Shown here: positions 36,530-45,342 of the stretch, in pieces
Position numbering within the stretch: the first letter of the stretch is position 1
How the letters are laid out: every line of letters starts with the position of its first letter
Source: a virus
Length of the DNA: 58,694 nt
Strand: one strand, 5' to 3'
Virus record (IMG/VR): IMGVR_UViG_3300020463_002739
Coordinates: 1-58,694 of that record
Program-made: the position numbers and the translations under genes
Notes under the pieces: model-generated
What the model saw: the letters and a program-made list of their open reading frames with translations, nothing else
What the model was told of the DNA's origin: nothing
Database searches by the model: none

Positions 36530-37312
36530 ATGAGTCTTATAAACTTCAACTTGGTAAAAGAGTTTTTTACCAACAATCAAATTAAATATAAAGACAAGGA
36601 GGGTAAAGAACATACCCAACTTGAACCTGTGAAATATAGGTGGACTCATGGTGCAACTGATAAATATCTTGGTGATGGGTTATTGGTTTATTCCATCATC
36701 CAATATATGAAATACAAAACTTGTGTAGTTCTCGGTAGTGGTGGAGGATTCATACCAAGAATCATCTCTCAGGCAAGAATAGATTTACATGATTTCGGAA
36801 TTTTTGATGGAAACAAAGCAATGGAGTATGGTGATTCAGGCACTACTATCTTAGTAGATGCTAATAATGGAGTGAATGGACAACCAGATTGGGTAAAAGA
36901 AGATTCATTCTTTAGAAGTAACTTTCCATGTAGAATCATTCTAAATACTACCGAAGATGCGTACTACAACTATTTTGTAAAAGAAGAAATAAAGATAGAT
37001 TATTTGCATATTGATGCAGGACATTCCTACAAAGATGTAGCGAATGATTTCAACTTATATTCTAAGTTAGTAAAGGAAGATGGGATAATTGCTATCCACG
37101 ATACTGATTTAGATTACGAAGAAAACCACATTGTAACTGATGATGTTAAGGAAGAACAACATCAAAGTTATGCGGAGGGGCCGAATAAATTAATTAAAGA
37201 AATTCAAGATAGCGGAGGATGGGAAGTTTTCAATTTCTTCAATCACAAACAGAAAGTAAATTATCCAAGTTCAACTGGACTAACTTTTCTGCAGAGGAAG
37301 AAGATAAAATGA
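36530..37312 (+). CDS. class I SAM-dependent methyltransferase
   Basis: This 260-residue protein has the SAM-binding motif VVLGSGGGFIPRI (about residues 66-78) and the segment IDYLHIDAGHSYKDVANDF with IIAIHDTD after it. This is the pattern of Methyltransf_24-type enzymes that methylate sugars or small molecules. It lies inside the glycan cluster, so O-methylation of a sugar is the likely job. The next gene starts within its stop codon (ATGA). Confidence 0.75.
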   Translation: MSLINFNLVKEFFTNNQIKYKDKEGKEHTQLEPVKYRWTHGATDKYLGDGLLVYSIIQYMKYKTCVVLGSGGGFIPRIISQARIDLHDFGIFDGNKAMEYGDSGTTILVDANNGVNGQPDWVKEDSFFRSNFPCRIILNTTEDAYYNYFVKEEIKIDYLHIDAGHSYKDVANDFNLYSKLVKEDGIIAIHDTDLDYEENHIVTDDVKEEQHQSYAEGPNKLIKEIQDSGGWEVFNFFNHKQKVNYPSSTGLTFLQRKKIK

Positions 37313-38157
37313 TTAATTTAGTTACTGTTGTAGGACACAATACTACGATGTTGCCACATATGTTGAAACACTATCAAGATATCGTAGATGAAATATTCGT
37401 TGTTGTCTACCGACAACACGAAAACGACGGCATATTAGAAGATATTGAGAGTTTGGGAATAAAACCCTACAAGGTAGTAACCGAACCTAAATTTAATTGG
37501 GAAAGAGTTACTGAGTTGTATAATGAGGTTAAGATGACCAAACCAAATGAATGGTGGATAGTATCGGATGATGATGAATTTCATTTATATCCAAAACCTA
37601 TTAGAGAAATGATTGATGAATGTGATGAAAATGGTTGGGAGTTTATAACGGGTGGATTCATTGATAGAATAGGAGAGAATGGTACTTTTCCAAAAATAAA
37701 AAAAGAAAGTAACATATGGGAACTTTTTCCATATGCTGGTTTTTTTAGGTATCCACTTAGTGGTGCCTGTCCCAATAAATGTTGTGTGATGAAAGGTAAA
37801 ATTCATGTAACAAGTGGCCAACATTATGCAATCATTGATGGGGATACTGTGTGGGGAGAAGAGGGTGCAAAACATCCTCTTCGTTACCCGCCTGGTAGGG
37901 GTGAAGGATTTATACAAGTTCATCACTTCAAATGGGATTCAACTGTTTTAGAACGATTAAAAGAAGTTTCAGAAACAGAAGAAGATTACACTTTTTGGAA
38001 AGAATACAAAAAGATGTATGAGGCAATCAGAGATTCTGATTGGAAAATAAATGTTGACGAACCAAAGTTTGGATTAGAAAAACAAGTTCCTTTCGAAAAC
38101 GAACATTGGGATTATCAGCATTGGAATAGATTAAGTAAAGGAATAATTAAAATTTAA
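37309..38157 (+). CDS. GT-A-like glycosyltransferase
   Basis: This 282-residue protein starts at ATG 37309, giving an ATGA overlap; the longer frame from 37219 would overlap the methyltransferase by 94 bases. The start reads MINLVTVVGHNTTMLPHML and is followed by WWIVSDDDEFHLYP (residues 82-95), a metal- and nucleotide-binding DxD-type site like GT2/GT92 relatives that add a sugar. A cysteine cluster follows (GACPNKCCVMKGK). The C-terminal half contains HHFKWDSTVLERLKE, usual for this group. It is one of about nine candidate glycosyltransferases here. Confidence 0.7.
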   Translation: MINLVTVVGHNTTMLPHMLKHYQDIVDEIFVVVYRQHENDGILEDIESLGIKPYKVVTEPKFNWERVTELYNEVKMTKPNEWWIVSDDDEFHLYPKPIREMIDECDENGWEFITGGFIDRIGENGTFPKIKKESNIWELFPYAGFFRYPLSGACPNKCCVMKGKIHVTSGQHYAIIDGDTVWGEEGAKHPLRYPPGRGEGFIQVHHFKWDSTVLERLKEVSETEEDYTFWKEYKKMYEAIRDSDWKINVDEPKFGLEKQVPFENEHWDYQHWNRLSKGIIKI

Positions 38158-38161
38158 AATT

Positions 38162-38344
38162 ATGGCAAACGAAACACAAAAAGTTATCGAAGAAAGAAAA
38201 GTAAAGGCATTAGAAAAGATTGCTAATTCTTTAGATGCACTTACTTTATGGTTTGAAGAAATCGATAAAGATGAATGGGGACCAAGAATGGAATGGTATC
38301 TATCATTGTGGAAAGATAAGTACATAGGTAAAGATGAAGAATAA
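38162..38344 (+). CDS. small helical protein of the glycan cluster
   Basis: This 60-residue charged protein (MANETQKVIEERKVKALEKI, then LWFEEIDKDEWGPRMEW) is predicted to be helical. It starts 4 bases after the glycosyltransferase and overlaps the next one by 11 bases, so it is a real, coupled gene. It may be an accessory subunit. No function is known to me. Confidence 0.65.
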   Translation: MANETQKVIEERKVKALEKIANSLDALTLWFEEIDKDEWGPRMEWYLSLWKDKYIGKDEE

Positions 38345-39758
38345 ACTTGGTGTAATAGTTCCTTATAGAAATAGGTCAACTCATCTTGAAAAGTTTTTAA
38401 AAGAAGCACCAAAAAAGTTAAGAGAACAAGAAATCGATTATGAAATTATCGTTGTTGAACAAGCAGATGATAGTCCATTTAATCGAGGAAAGTTACTTAA
38501 CATTGGTGTAACGAAAGCAAAAGAGAGAGGTTGTACCTATGTTGCTCTACATGATGTGGATATGATACCATTACGCGTTGATTATTCACCCGTTGATAGA
38601 CCAACTCACCTTGCAACACATTTTACATCATATCATGGAGAAAAAAGAATTATCTTTGATGAATATTTTGGAGGAGTAACTTTGTTTCCTATTATGGATT
38701 ATTACAAAGTAAATGGTTACTCAAACAATTATTGGGGTTGGGGATATGAAGATGATGATTTGATGTATCGTTGTAGAGAAAACTATATGGACTTTAATAC
38801 CAAACAATTACCAATAAAAACAACTAATTCAGCTGGATTAAGATTTAATGGTATTGATTCTCAAGTTAAAATACCAAAACCATATCACTTTGATAATTTT
38901 ACTATATTACTAACATTTGAACCAGACCCGATTGAATGTGATGAACAAAGGGCAATAGATGAGTATTCTATTTTAGCAGTACCAGGTTATGATATGGGGT
39001 TTTCATATAATTCATTTAGAAGATTTAAGTTTGAAACATTTACAACTAAAAAAGAATGTATCAGTTTAAAATCTGTTATTACTGAACCAAGAAGAACTAC
39101 ACTTATGGTAGTGGTTGACCAGTATAACAAATTTATTAAGTTTTATCAAGATGGTGAATTAATAGATGAACATGAATATAAAGGTAGATTGATGAGATAT
39201 GATAAAGAAAAATTTATTTATCTTGGTCAAACTCCTCAAGCAGACCATAACGCGAGGAGACCATTTAAGGGTAGGATTGATTATCTTGCTATTTGGAATC
39301 ATTCTTTAGAAGAAGGACAAGTACAAGCAATTTATGAAAACTTACCAATGGGTGTGTTAGAGCAATTTAAAGGATACACTACACCACATTGTTTGGAAGG
39401 TGTTTACGATGCAAAGGCATCTACATACCACAAAATGATTGATTTGACTGGTAATAATAGGAATGGTAAGATATACCATTGTGATAGAGAAAATGTTTAC
39501 CACGAGGAAGATTTTAAAGAAGTTGCTGTACCATGGCGAAAAGAAGGACACTTTTTATTACTACCTCATGTAGATAATGGGTTCTACGAAAATAAATGGG
39601 TTTATACAGAAACAAGAAAAAATCAAGTTAGGTTTTACAATAAAGTTTTAAAAGGTAAAACTAATTGGAGAAGAGATGGGATGGATACATTAAGATATAA
39701 ACTAATGAGTGAAACTGAAATTGAAAATGGAATATTATTATCATGTCAACTAACATAA
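38334..39758 (+). CDS. beta-1,4-galactosyltransferase-like (GT7) enzyme fused to a LamG-like domain
   Basis: This 474-residue protein has an N-terminal part (1 to about 160) that follows the GT7 fold: VIVPYRNRSTHL (7-18), FNRGKLLN (49-56), HDVDMIP with the DVD metal site (73-79), FGGVTLF, and WGWGYEDDD (134-142). These are the hallmark motifs of animal beta-4-galactosyltransferases. From about residue 168 to 330 a LamG/concanavalin-like domain follows, with GIDSQVKIPKPYHFDNFTIL at its start and GRIDYLAIWNHSLE at its end. The last 120 residues are a third, unassigned region. The enzyme probably recognises its glycan acceptor through the LamG part. A close paralogue lies at 40307. Confidence 0.83.
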   Translation: MKNKLGVIVPYRNRSTHLEKFLKEAPKKLREQEIDYEIIVVEQADDSPFNRGKLLNIGVTKAKERGCTYVALHDVDMIPLRVDYSPVDRPTHLATHFTSYHGEKRIIFDEYFGGVTLFPIMDYYKVNGYSNNYWGWGYEDDDLMYRCRENYMDFNTKQLPIKTTNSAGLRFNGIDSQVKIPKPYHFDNFTILLTFEPDPIECDEQRAIDEYSILAVPGYDMGFSYNSFRRFKFETFTTKKECISLKSVITEPRRTTLMVVVDQYNKFIKFYQDGELIDEHEYKGRLMRYDKEKFIYLGQTPQADHNARRPFKGRIDYLAIWNHSLEEGQVQAIYENLPMGVLEQFKGYTTPHCLEGVYDAKASTYHKMIDLTGNNRNGKIYHCDRENVYHEEDFKEVAVPWRKEGHFLLLPHVDNGFYENKWVYTETRKNQVRFYNKVLKGKTNWRRDGMDTLRYKLMSETEIENGILLSCQLT

Positions 39759-40177
39759 CGAAATACGAATTAGGTGTTATCGCTGGAAACTTTGATGTAA
39801 TCCATCCAGGTTATATTAAGATGTTTCAAGAGTGTAAAGAATACTGTGATAGATTTTTAGTACTTTTACATAGTGACCCATCGATTGAAAGACCGGAAAA
39901 ATTAAAACCTATTTTATCTGTAGGAGAAAGAATAGAAATGTTACTTTCAATAAAATATATTAATGCAGTAGAAACATATACTTACGAATCTGAACTTTAT
40001 AAACTATTAGAAAAACATAATCCAAATATCAGATTTTTAGGAGATGATTATCGAGGTAAAACTTATACAGGTTTTGAATTAAACACACCCGTCCATTATC
40101 TAAACAGAGACCATGGATGGAGTACAACAAAATTTAAAAAATTAATTCACGATGGCGTTAAAAAACAAATGGGATGA
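39743..40177 (+). CDS. cytidylyltransferase-fold nucleotidyltransferase with a variant HxGH motif
   Basis: This 144-residue enzyme is of the TagD/RfaE-C size class. It has the nucleotide-binding segment VIAGNFDVIHPGYIKMF, where the usual HxGH is HPGY (H21, Y24). The C-terminal motif near residue 127 is WSTTKFKKL, in place of ISTT. Such enzymes make CDP-glycerol, ADP-heptose or CDP-alcohols. In this cluster it would activate a building block for the glycan. The changed second histidine may alter activity. It overlaps the GT7-LamG gene by 16 bases. Confidence 0.75.
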   Translation: MSTNITKYELGVIAGNFDVIHPGYIKMFQECKEYCDRFLVLLHSDPSIERPEKLKPILSVGERIEMLLSIKYINAVETYTYESELYKLLEKHNPNIRFLGDDYRGKTYTGFELNTPVHYLNRDHGWSTTKFKKLIHDGVKKQMG

Positions 40178-40310
40178 AATTGATGAAAAATTAAAATTCA
40201 TTCATAGAAACTTAGATATATGTTGTCAAGATTTATGTGAAGGACAAGAATCTAAATTTAAATTAGAAGAAATTATGGAACTATTAGTAGATATAAGAGA
40301 AGGTAAGTGA
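40152..40310 (+). CDS. small helical protein (52 residues)
   Basis: A short frame starts at ATG 40152 inside the end of the nucleotidyltransferase and ends 40310. It encodes MALKNKWDEIDEKLKFIHRN then ICCQDLCEGQ and an amphipathic helix ending VDIREGK. The next gene starts inside its stop codon (GTGA). The tight coupling at both ends supports a real gene. Three cysteines (CC and C) stand close together. No family is recognised; it resembles the 38162-38344 protein in size and helical character. Confidence 0.65.
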   Translation: MALKNKWDEIDEKLKFIHRNLDICCQDLCEGQESKFKLEEIMELLVDIREGK

Positions 40311-41779
40311 AGTTAGGAGTTTGTGTACCATATAGAAACAGAGAAGCTCATTTAAAAGAGTTTGTACCGAAGGTAGGTAAATATCTTGAAGAGAAGGGTA
40401 TCGAATATTGTATGTACTTTGGTCACCAAGTTGATGAACACTTGTTCAACAGAGGAGCAATGAAGAATGTAGCAGCAAAATACGCATTTGAAGATGGTTG
40501 TGATTATATAGTTTGGCATGATATAGATATGATACCAGAAGAAGGATGTGATTATTCTTTTCCAAAAGAACATCCTATTCATATTGCAACAAATATATCT
40601 CAAATGGATTACAAACTAAAGTATGAAGAATACTTTGGTGGTGCGGTACTATTTTCTAAAGAACAAGTAGAGGCAACAAATGGTTACTCTAATGATTATT
40701 GGGATTGGGGAATGGAAGATGATGATTTATTTTGGAGATGTGTTCTTGAAGGATATGCAGATGATTCTTATATGAAGTACACTAACAAAGAACAAAAGTA
40801 TTTTAATTTTGATGGTAAAAGTTCATACATAGAAATACCATATACTCGTTCACTAAGACACCTAACTTCAAAGTGTCATACAGTTTCAGTTTTAGTTCGT
40901 GCATATCAACAAGAAGAAAAAGTTCCTATTTGGTTAGTAGGAGATACTGAAAGAAGATTTTGTGAATATCCTATACTTCGTAGACCAGGATATGATTGGG
41001 GATTGAGTTATAATAATTCAAGGGCGTTTACTGCGTTACTTTGGAATCATAAACAACAACACTTGTATCAATGGATGAAACGATATGAGAATCAATGGAG
41101 TTGGATTACTTTAGCAGTAGATTCTGTAAATAATAAAATTCATTTTTATTTAAATGATAAAGAATCAGATGCAAGACATGGTCATGGAACACATTCTCCT
41201 CAATCATTCGAGGGTGTGCTTAAGAGATATGGAACACAGCCATATTATATAGGAACAACACCATCAGTAGGAATTCAAGATGTTAATAAATTCTTCAAAG
41301 GTGATATTGCTAAAGTGATGATGTGGGATAGAAAATTAGAAGAAAAAGAAATACAAAATATTTATAAAAGACCAGTAAGAGATGGTTTAAAATTATTTTA
41401 TGATTTTAATTTAGGAAACGCAAATGATTTAAGTGAAAACGAAAATCATGGTAAGATTTTTAATTGCATAAAAAAACGAGAAGTAATAAAAGTACCAAGA
41501 ACAATTATACCTCATCGAATAAAAGGGAGAATGAAATGTTTACCACATAAAGATGAAGGATTGGTTAAAGATGAGAATGGAAATGATAAATGGGCAAAGG
41601 GTGAAACCACCGCAAGAAATGAAAGAAGATATGTTTTACAGATGCAACAAGGTACTTGGGATTACAAATCCGATGGTATCAAACAACTAAAATATGAATT
41701 TGTTAATATAGAAGAAATCAACCCTAAGGCAAAAATAATCAATGTAACGCTTGATGGCAGAAAAAGAAGAACTAAATAA
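40307..41779 (+). CDS. second GT7-like galactosyltransferase fused to LamG
   Basis: This 490-residue protein starts at GTG 40307 (GTGA overlap). Like the 38334 protein it has VCVPYRNREAHL (5-16), FNRG (47-50), HDIDMIP (71-77), FGGAVLF and WDWGMEDDD (132-140). A LamG-like domain (about 160-375) begins FDGKSSYIEIPYTRS and ends DIAKVMMWDRKLEE, followed by a long third region (about 390-490) that has similarity to the first protein (PHKDEGL versus PHVDNGF). It is a gene duplicate that has diverged, probably with another donor or acceptor. Confidence 0.83.
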   Translation: MKLGVCVPYRNREAHLKEFVPKVGKYLEEKGIEYCMYFGHQVDEHLFNRGAMKNVAAKYAFEDGCDYIVWHDIDMIPEEGCDYSFPKEHPIHIATNISQMDYKLKYEEYFGGAVLFSKEQVEATNGYSNDYWDWGMEDDDLFWRCVLEGYADDSYMKYTNKEQKYFNFDGKSSYIEIPYTRSLRHLTSKCHTVSVLVRAYQQEEKVPIWLVGDTERRFCEYPILRRPGYDWGLSYNNSRAFTALLWNHKQQHLYQWMKRYENQWSWITLAVDSVNNKIHFYLNDKESDARHGHGTHSPQSFEGVLKRYGTQPYYIGTTPSVGIQDVNKFFKGDIAKVMMWDRKLEEKEIQNIYKRPVRDGLKLFYDFNLGNANDLSENENHGKIFNCIKKREVIKVPRTIIPHRIKGRMKCLPHKDEGLVKDENGNDKWAKGETTARNERRYVLQMQQGTWDYKSDGIKQLKYEFVNIEEINPKAKIINVTLDGRKRRTK

Positions 41780-43220
41780 AGAAATAGATACTAAAGAAAA
41801 AGAAGTTGTTGCATCGATTGATGGTGATAACCCATTTTATCTGAAAGTACGAGATAAACTAAATGGTCAAGGGTGTGGTATGTGTTTAGCTAAATGGACA
41901 CAAGTAACTTTACATTTACAATTAGGACACACTCATTCATGTCACCATCCAAGAACTCACCCAATATCAACTAAAGAGATAGCACGAAATCCATCGGCAC
42001 TTCATAACACAAGATATAAAAAACTTCGTAGAAAAGAAATGCTAAATGGAGAGAGACCAGAAGAATGTGATTACTGTTGGGGAGTAGAAGATAATTCAGA
42101 TAGATTTTCTGATAGAACTTTTAAATCAGGTGAATCTTGGTCTTGGCCATTTGCTGATGAAATTATGGCTTTAGATTGGAGAGAAGATTACAATCCAAAA
42201 TATGTAGAAGTTGCATTCTCAAACGCATGTAATTTTAAATGTTCATATTGTGGCCCTGCGTTTTCAACTCAACATATGCAAGAAATCGAAAAGTTTGGTG
42301 GGTATCCAACTACCGATAATTTCAATTCTCTTGAGTGGATGAAACAAGAAAATAAAATGCCAATACCACAATCAGAAGATAATCCTTATGTAGAGGCGTT
42401 TTGGAAGTGGTGGCCAGAATTATATAGAGATTTACACACATTTAGAATCACTGGTGGTGAACCTTTAATGAGTAAAGATACTTGGAAAGTTTTGGATTAT
42501 ATTATTGAAGAAAAAAATCCAAATAAAAACCTATCTCTAGCAATTAATTCAAATTTAGGTATACCAGATAAGTTAGTTGATAGGTTTATTGAAAAAATAA
42601 ATAGAATTACCGAAGAAGATAAAGTTAGAGAGTTTATTATATTCACTTCAGTAGATTCTGGTGAGGCTAAACAGGCAGAGTATATTAGAAATGGTTTAGT
42701 ATATAACAAATTTTGGGATAATGTAAATAAAATATTTACAAAGTGTCCAAGAGTGAATATAACATTTATGGTAACCTACAATGCGTTATCAGTTCCTAAC
42801 TATCACAAACTTATTGATGGAGTATATCAACTTAAAAAAGATTATGGTTCATCTGATAGGTATTGGAAATCAGCATCGTTCTTAGATACTTCGTATTTAA
42901 GATATCCAAGACACCAAACAGTACAAGTTTTACCAAAAGGATGGGAGAAGGCAGTTTATCAACAAGCAAAACAGGCAGATTTTCTTGGAGTTCCAGTCTT
43001 TGACCATGATTACATAGGATACTCAGATATAGAAATTCAAAAAATTAAAAGAACATACGATTGGATGATTTCACCGATTGACCCTGCACAACTTAAACTA
43101 CAAAGATATAACTTCGGAAAATATTTCGAGGCACATGATAATAGAAGAGGAACGAGTTTTAAAAGAACTTTTCCAGAACTTGCAGATTTCTTTGAAGAAT
43201 GTAAACGAATAAAGTTATGA
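41754..43220 (+). CDS. radical SAM enzyme (twitch/SPASM-like)
   Basis: This 488-residue protein starts at ATG 41754; a TTG one codon earlier is less likely. It has the radical SAM cluster CNFKCSYC (C159, C163, C166) and a downstream ITGGEPLM motif. The N-terminal region adds GCGMCLAKW and ECDYCW with several His and Cys (SCHHP), which could hold another iron-sulfur cluster. Twitch-type radical SAM proteins are known in marine T4-like phages and in glycan or peptide modification gene clusters. The reaction is unknown; a sugar or peptide C-H modification is plausible. Confidence 0.8.
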   Translation: MAEKEELNKEIDTKEKEVVASIDGDNPFYLKVRDKLNGQGCGMCLAKWTQVTLHLQLGHTHSCHHPRTHPISTKEIARNPSALHNTRYKKLRRKEMLNGERPEECDYCWGVEDNSDRFSDRTFKSGESWSWPFADEIMALDWREDYNPKYVEVAFSNACNFKCSYCGPAFSTQHMQEIEKFGGYPTTDNFNSLEWMKQENKMPIPQSEDNPYVEAFWKWWPELYRDLHTFRITGGEPLMSKDTWKVLDYIIEEKNPNKNLSLAINSNLGIPDKLVDRFIEKINRITEEDKVREFIIFTSVDSGEAKQAEYIRNGLVYNKFWDNVNKIFTKCPRVNITFMVTYNALSVPNYHKLIDGVYQLKKDYGSSDRYWKSASFLDTSYLRYPRHQTVQVLPKGWEKAVYQQAKQADFLGVPVFDHDYIGYSDIEIQKIKRTYDWMISPIDPAQLKLQRYNFGKYFEAHDNRRGTSFKRTFPELADFFEECKRIKL

Positions 43221-43942
43221 TAAAACTAAATGGTAGAGATTGCTACTTTGTTATACCAGAAAGTAAGTATGGATTATCAGATGTAGTACCAAAATATGTT
43301 ACAGAAAATGATTTTACCTTTGCAGTAAGATGTAAACCTGCATGGGATAAAATGAGAGAAGGAACATATTCTCAAGAAGGGGGTCTTGTTATAAAAAATG
43401 GAATGCATATGGGTATTTCATGTTTCGTAAACGATGGTAACAGATACTTTAAATGTACCTTGTGGGTAAAAGATAGAAAAGAAAAAATAGAATGTATAGA
43501 ACATCATTTTATTGTTTCACACGAAGAAAAAGATAAAGAGTATTTTATAACATTTAGACACAACTTTAAAGAAAAAAGAATGGTAATTGGTAATTACGAT
43601 TTTTTTAGAGAAAAAACATATAAAGGTGCGAGTCCTATAGATTATTCTGGTTCTTGGTTGTGGGTTGGTGCAGCAAATGCATTTAATAGTTGTGATGATG
43701 CACACAAACATTACTATAGAGGAGAGATTTCTTTTGTTGGTGTTTATGGAAGATATCTTTCAGATGATGAAATCAGAAAAGTTTATGATAACTCACAATC
43801 TGTTTGGCATCAAAAACAACTTCAAGATGAAACAACTGTATTGTTCAGTAACTTAGAAACAACAACACCTTACAAAATTTATGATGATTCTGATAATGGA
43901 AATCATCTTATCTTATACGATGAAGCATGGCTAAAAGATTAA
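43217..43942 (+). CDS. stand-alone LamG-like lectin-type protein
   Basis: This 241-residue protein looks like one LamG/concanavalin sandwich: MIKLNGRDCYFVIPES, TFAVRCKPAWD, YFITFRHNFKEKRMVIG, then GEISFVGVYGRYLSDDEIRK at the end of the fold. It resembles the LamG parts of the two GT7 fusions. It overlaps the radical SAM gene by 4 bases and the next by 16. A role in binding the glycan acceptor, with enzymes working in trans, is a reasonable inference. Confidence 0.7.
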   Translation: MIKLNGRDCYFVIPESKYGLSDVVPKYVTENDFTFAVRCKPAWDKMREGTYSQEGGLVIKNGMHMGISCFVNDGNRYFKCTLWVKDRKEKIECIEHHFIVSHEEKDKEYFITFRHNFKEKRMVIGNYDFFREKTYKGASPIDYSGSWLWVGAANAFNSCDDAHKHYYRGEISFVGVYGRYLSDDEIRKVYDNSQSVWHQKQLQDETTVLFSNLETTTPYKIYDDSDNGNHLILYDEAWLKD

Positions 43943-45342
43943 ATTTAATATTTGATTATATTACACCACACGGTCATTTAGGGTTTGGATATCAAAGAAA
44001 AGAGATACCCGAAATATTTGAATATATAACACATCTAAACTTTGATGAATCGCCTCGAATTTTTCATTGTAGGAGAAACGAAAACCAAGAAATAAAACAT
44101 TCTACATCTTTTTTCGTAGAAGAACTTGTTGCACAACATATTGATTCGACTGTAATAACACCAGTTGATATTAAAAAAGATAATGTAAACAAAAGGGAAT
44201 GGTATTTAATACCATTTGAATCAGTTAGTTTTAGAACACATTTTTCAGAAATATTAGAACCTACATTTAGTTTTGATGATTGTTTTTCTAAAAAACTCTT
44301 ACGTCTCATTAAAAAATATCCTAACTTTAAAATCTTTTTTGTAGATGCTAGAGAAGGTTCTTACTATGTAGATAAGGAGATTTTTACTAAAATGCAAACA
44401 TGGTTAGATTCTCATGAAATTAGACATAAAAATAAAATTATAATATCAACTTGTGATGACCTTCTTGAAAACAAAATACCAAAGGATGATAGATTTACCT
44501 TTTTTAACAATGATAGTTATATTTCAGCAGCAGGTAAATTTGTAATACAAGTACAAAAGCAAGATAGGACACTTTTAGGTGATATTGAAAGAGATAACTA
44601 CAAATATGATTTAAAATTAGAATTTGAAGATTCCAATCCAAAAAAATATTTTAATATGTTCAATAGAAATACTGAAAGAATACATAGACCGTATTTTGTA
44701 GGAAGATTGTATGAAGAAAATTTATTGGATAAAGGATATGTTTCTTTATTTAGAAATATTGGTTTTGAAAATTGGGTAGATAATGACATGGATGAAGAAA
44801 ATACTTCTTCAGTATATGGAATAGAACTTACTCCAACAATGAAAGAAACAATTAAAGAAATAAAAAATAAATATCCATACTATATTGATGAAGAAGATGC
44901 TGAGCGTGTTGCTAACTTACATAATTTTTTATCTGTAAAAAAACCATATGTAGAAAGTTTATTCACAATAGTTTCAGAAACAAATGCAAGCTCTGAATAT
45001 CTTTTCATAACAGAAAAAACTTTAAAACCAATTATGAATTTACATCCATTTTTTGTAGTTGGCAACCCACATACACTTAAAAAACTAAAAAGATTAGGAT
45101 TTCAAACATTTAGTATGTTGTGGGATGAATCTTACGATGATGAAATAGATTTTTCTAAAAGAACTGAGATGATACTAAAAGAAGTAAAAAAATTATGCAA
45201 TCTTTCTTTGGAAGAATTGACTGAAAAATTTAGAAAAATAAAAAATATATGTATATATAATAGAGAGGTTTTAGTAAAATTATATTATAGAAATCACAAA
45301 TACAATCAACTGTTACAATGTCAAAAAAAGGAAATTATATAA
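43927..45342 (+). CDS. glycosyltransferase-like protein (paralogue 2 of 3)
   Basis: This 471-residue protein ends with TEKTLKPIMNLHPFFVVGNP, then LKRLGFQTFSMLWDESYDDE, the segment shared with the proteins at 25317 and 49971. Its N-terminal part has a conserved start (LIFDYITPHGHLGFGY), unlike its paralogues. The family is large and variable in phages; I link it by motif to GT-B fucosyltransferase-like folds, but this is not certain. It is coupled to both neighbours by short overlaps. Confidence 0.65.
   Translation: MAKRLNLIFDYITPHGHLGFGYQRKEIPEIFEYITHLNFDESPRIFHCRRNENQEIKHSTSFFVEELVAQHIDSTVITPVDIKKDNVNKREWYLIPFESVSFRTHFSEILEPTFSFDDCFSKKLLRLIKKYPNFKIFFVDAREGSYYVDKEIFTKMQTWLDSHEIRHKNKIIISTCDDLLENKIPKDDRFTFFNNDSYISAAGKFVIQVQKQDRTLLGDIERDNYKYDLKLEFEDSNPKKYFNMFNRNTERIHRPYFVGRLYEENLLDKGYVSLFRNIGFENWVDNDMDEENTSSVYGIELTPTMKETIKEIKNKYPYYIDEEDAERVANLHNFLSVKKPYVESLFTIVSETNASSEYLFITEKTLKPIMNLHPFFVVGNPHTLKKLKRLGFQTFSMLWDESYDDEIDFSKRTEMILKEVKKLCNLSLEELTEKFRKIKNICIYNREVLVKLYYRNHKYNQLLQCQKKEII

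Noticed and set aside
37219-37309. A longer start for the GT-A-like gene
   Set aside because: It would overlap the methyltransferase by 94 bases; the ATG at 37309 gives a normal ATGA overlap and begins exactly at the conserved fold.
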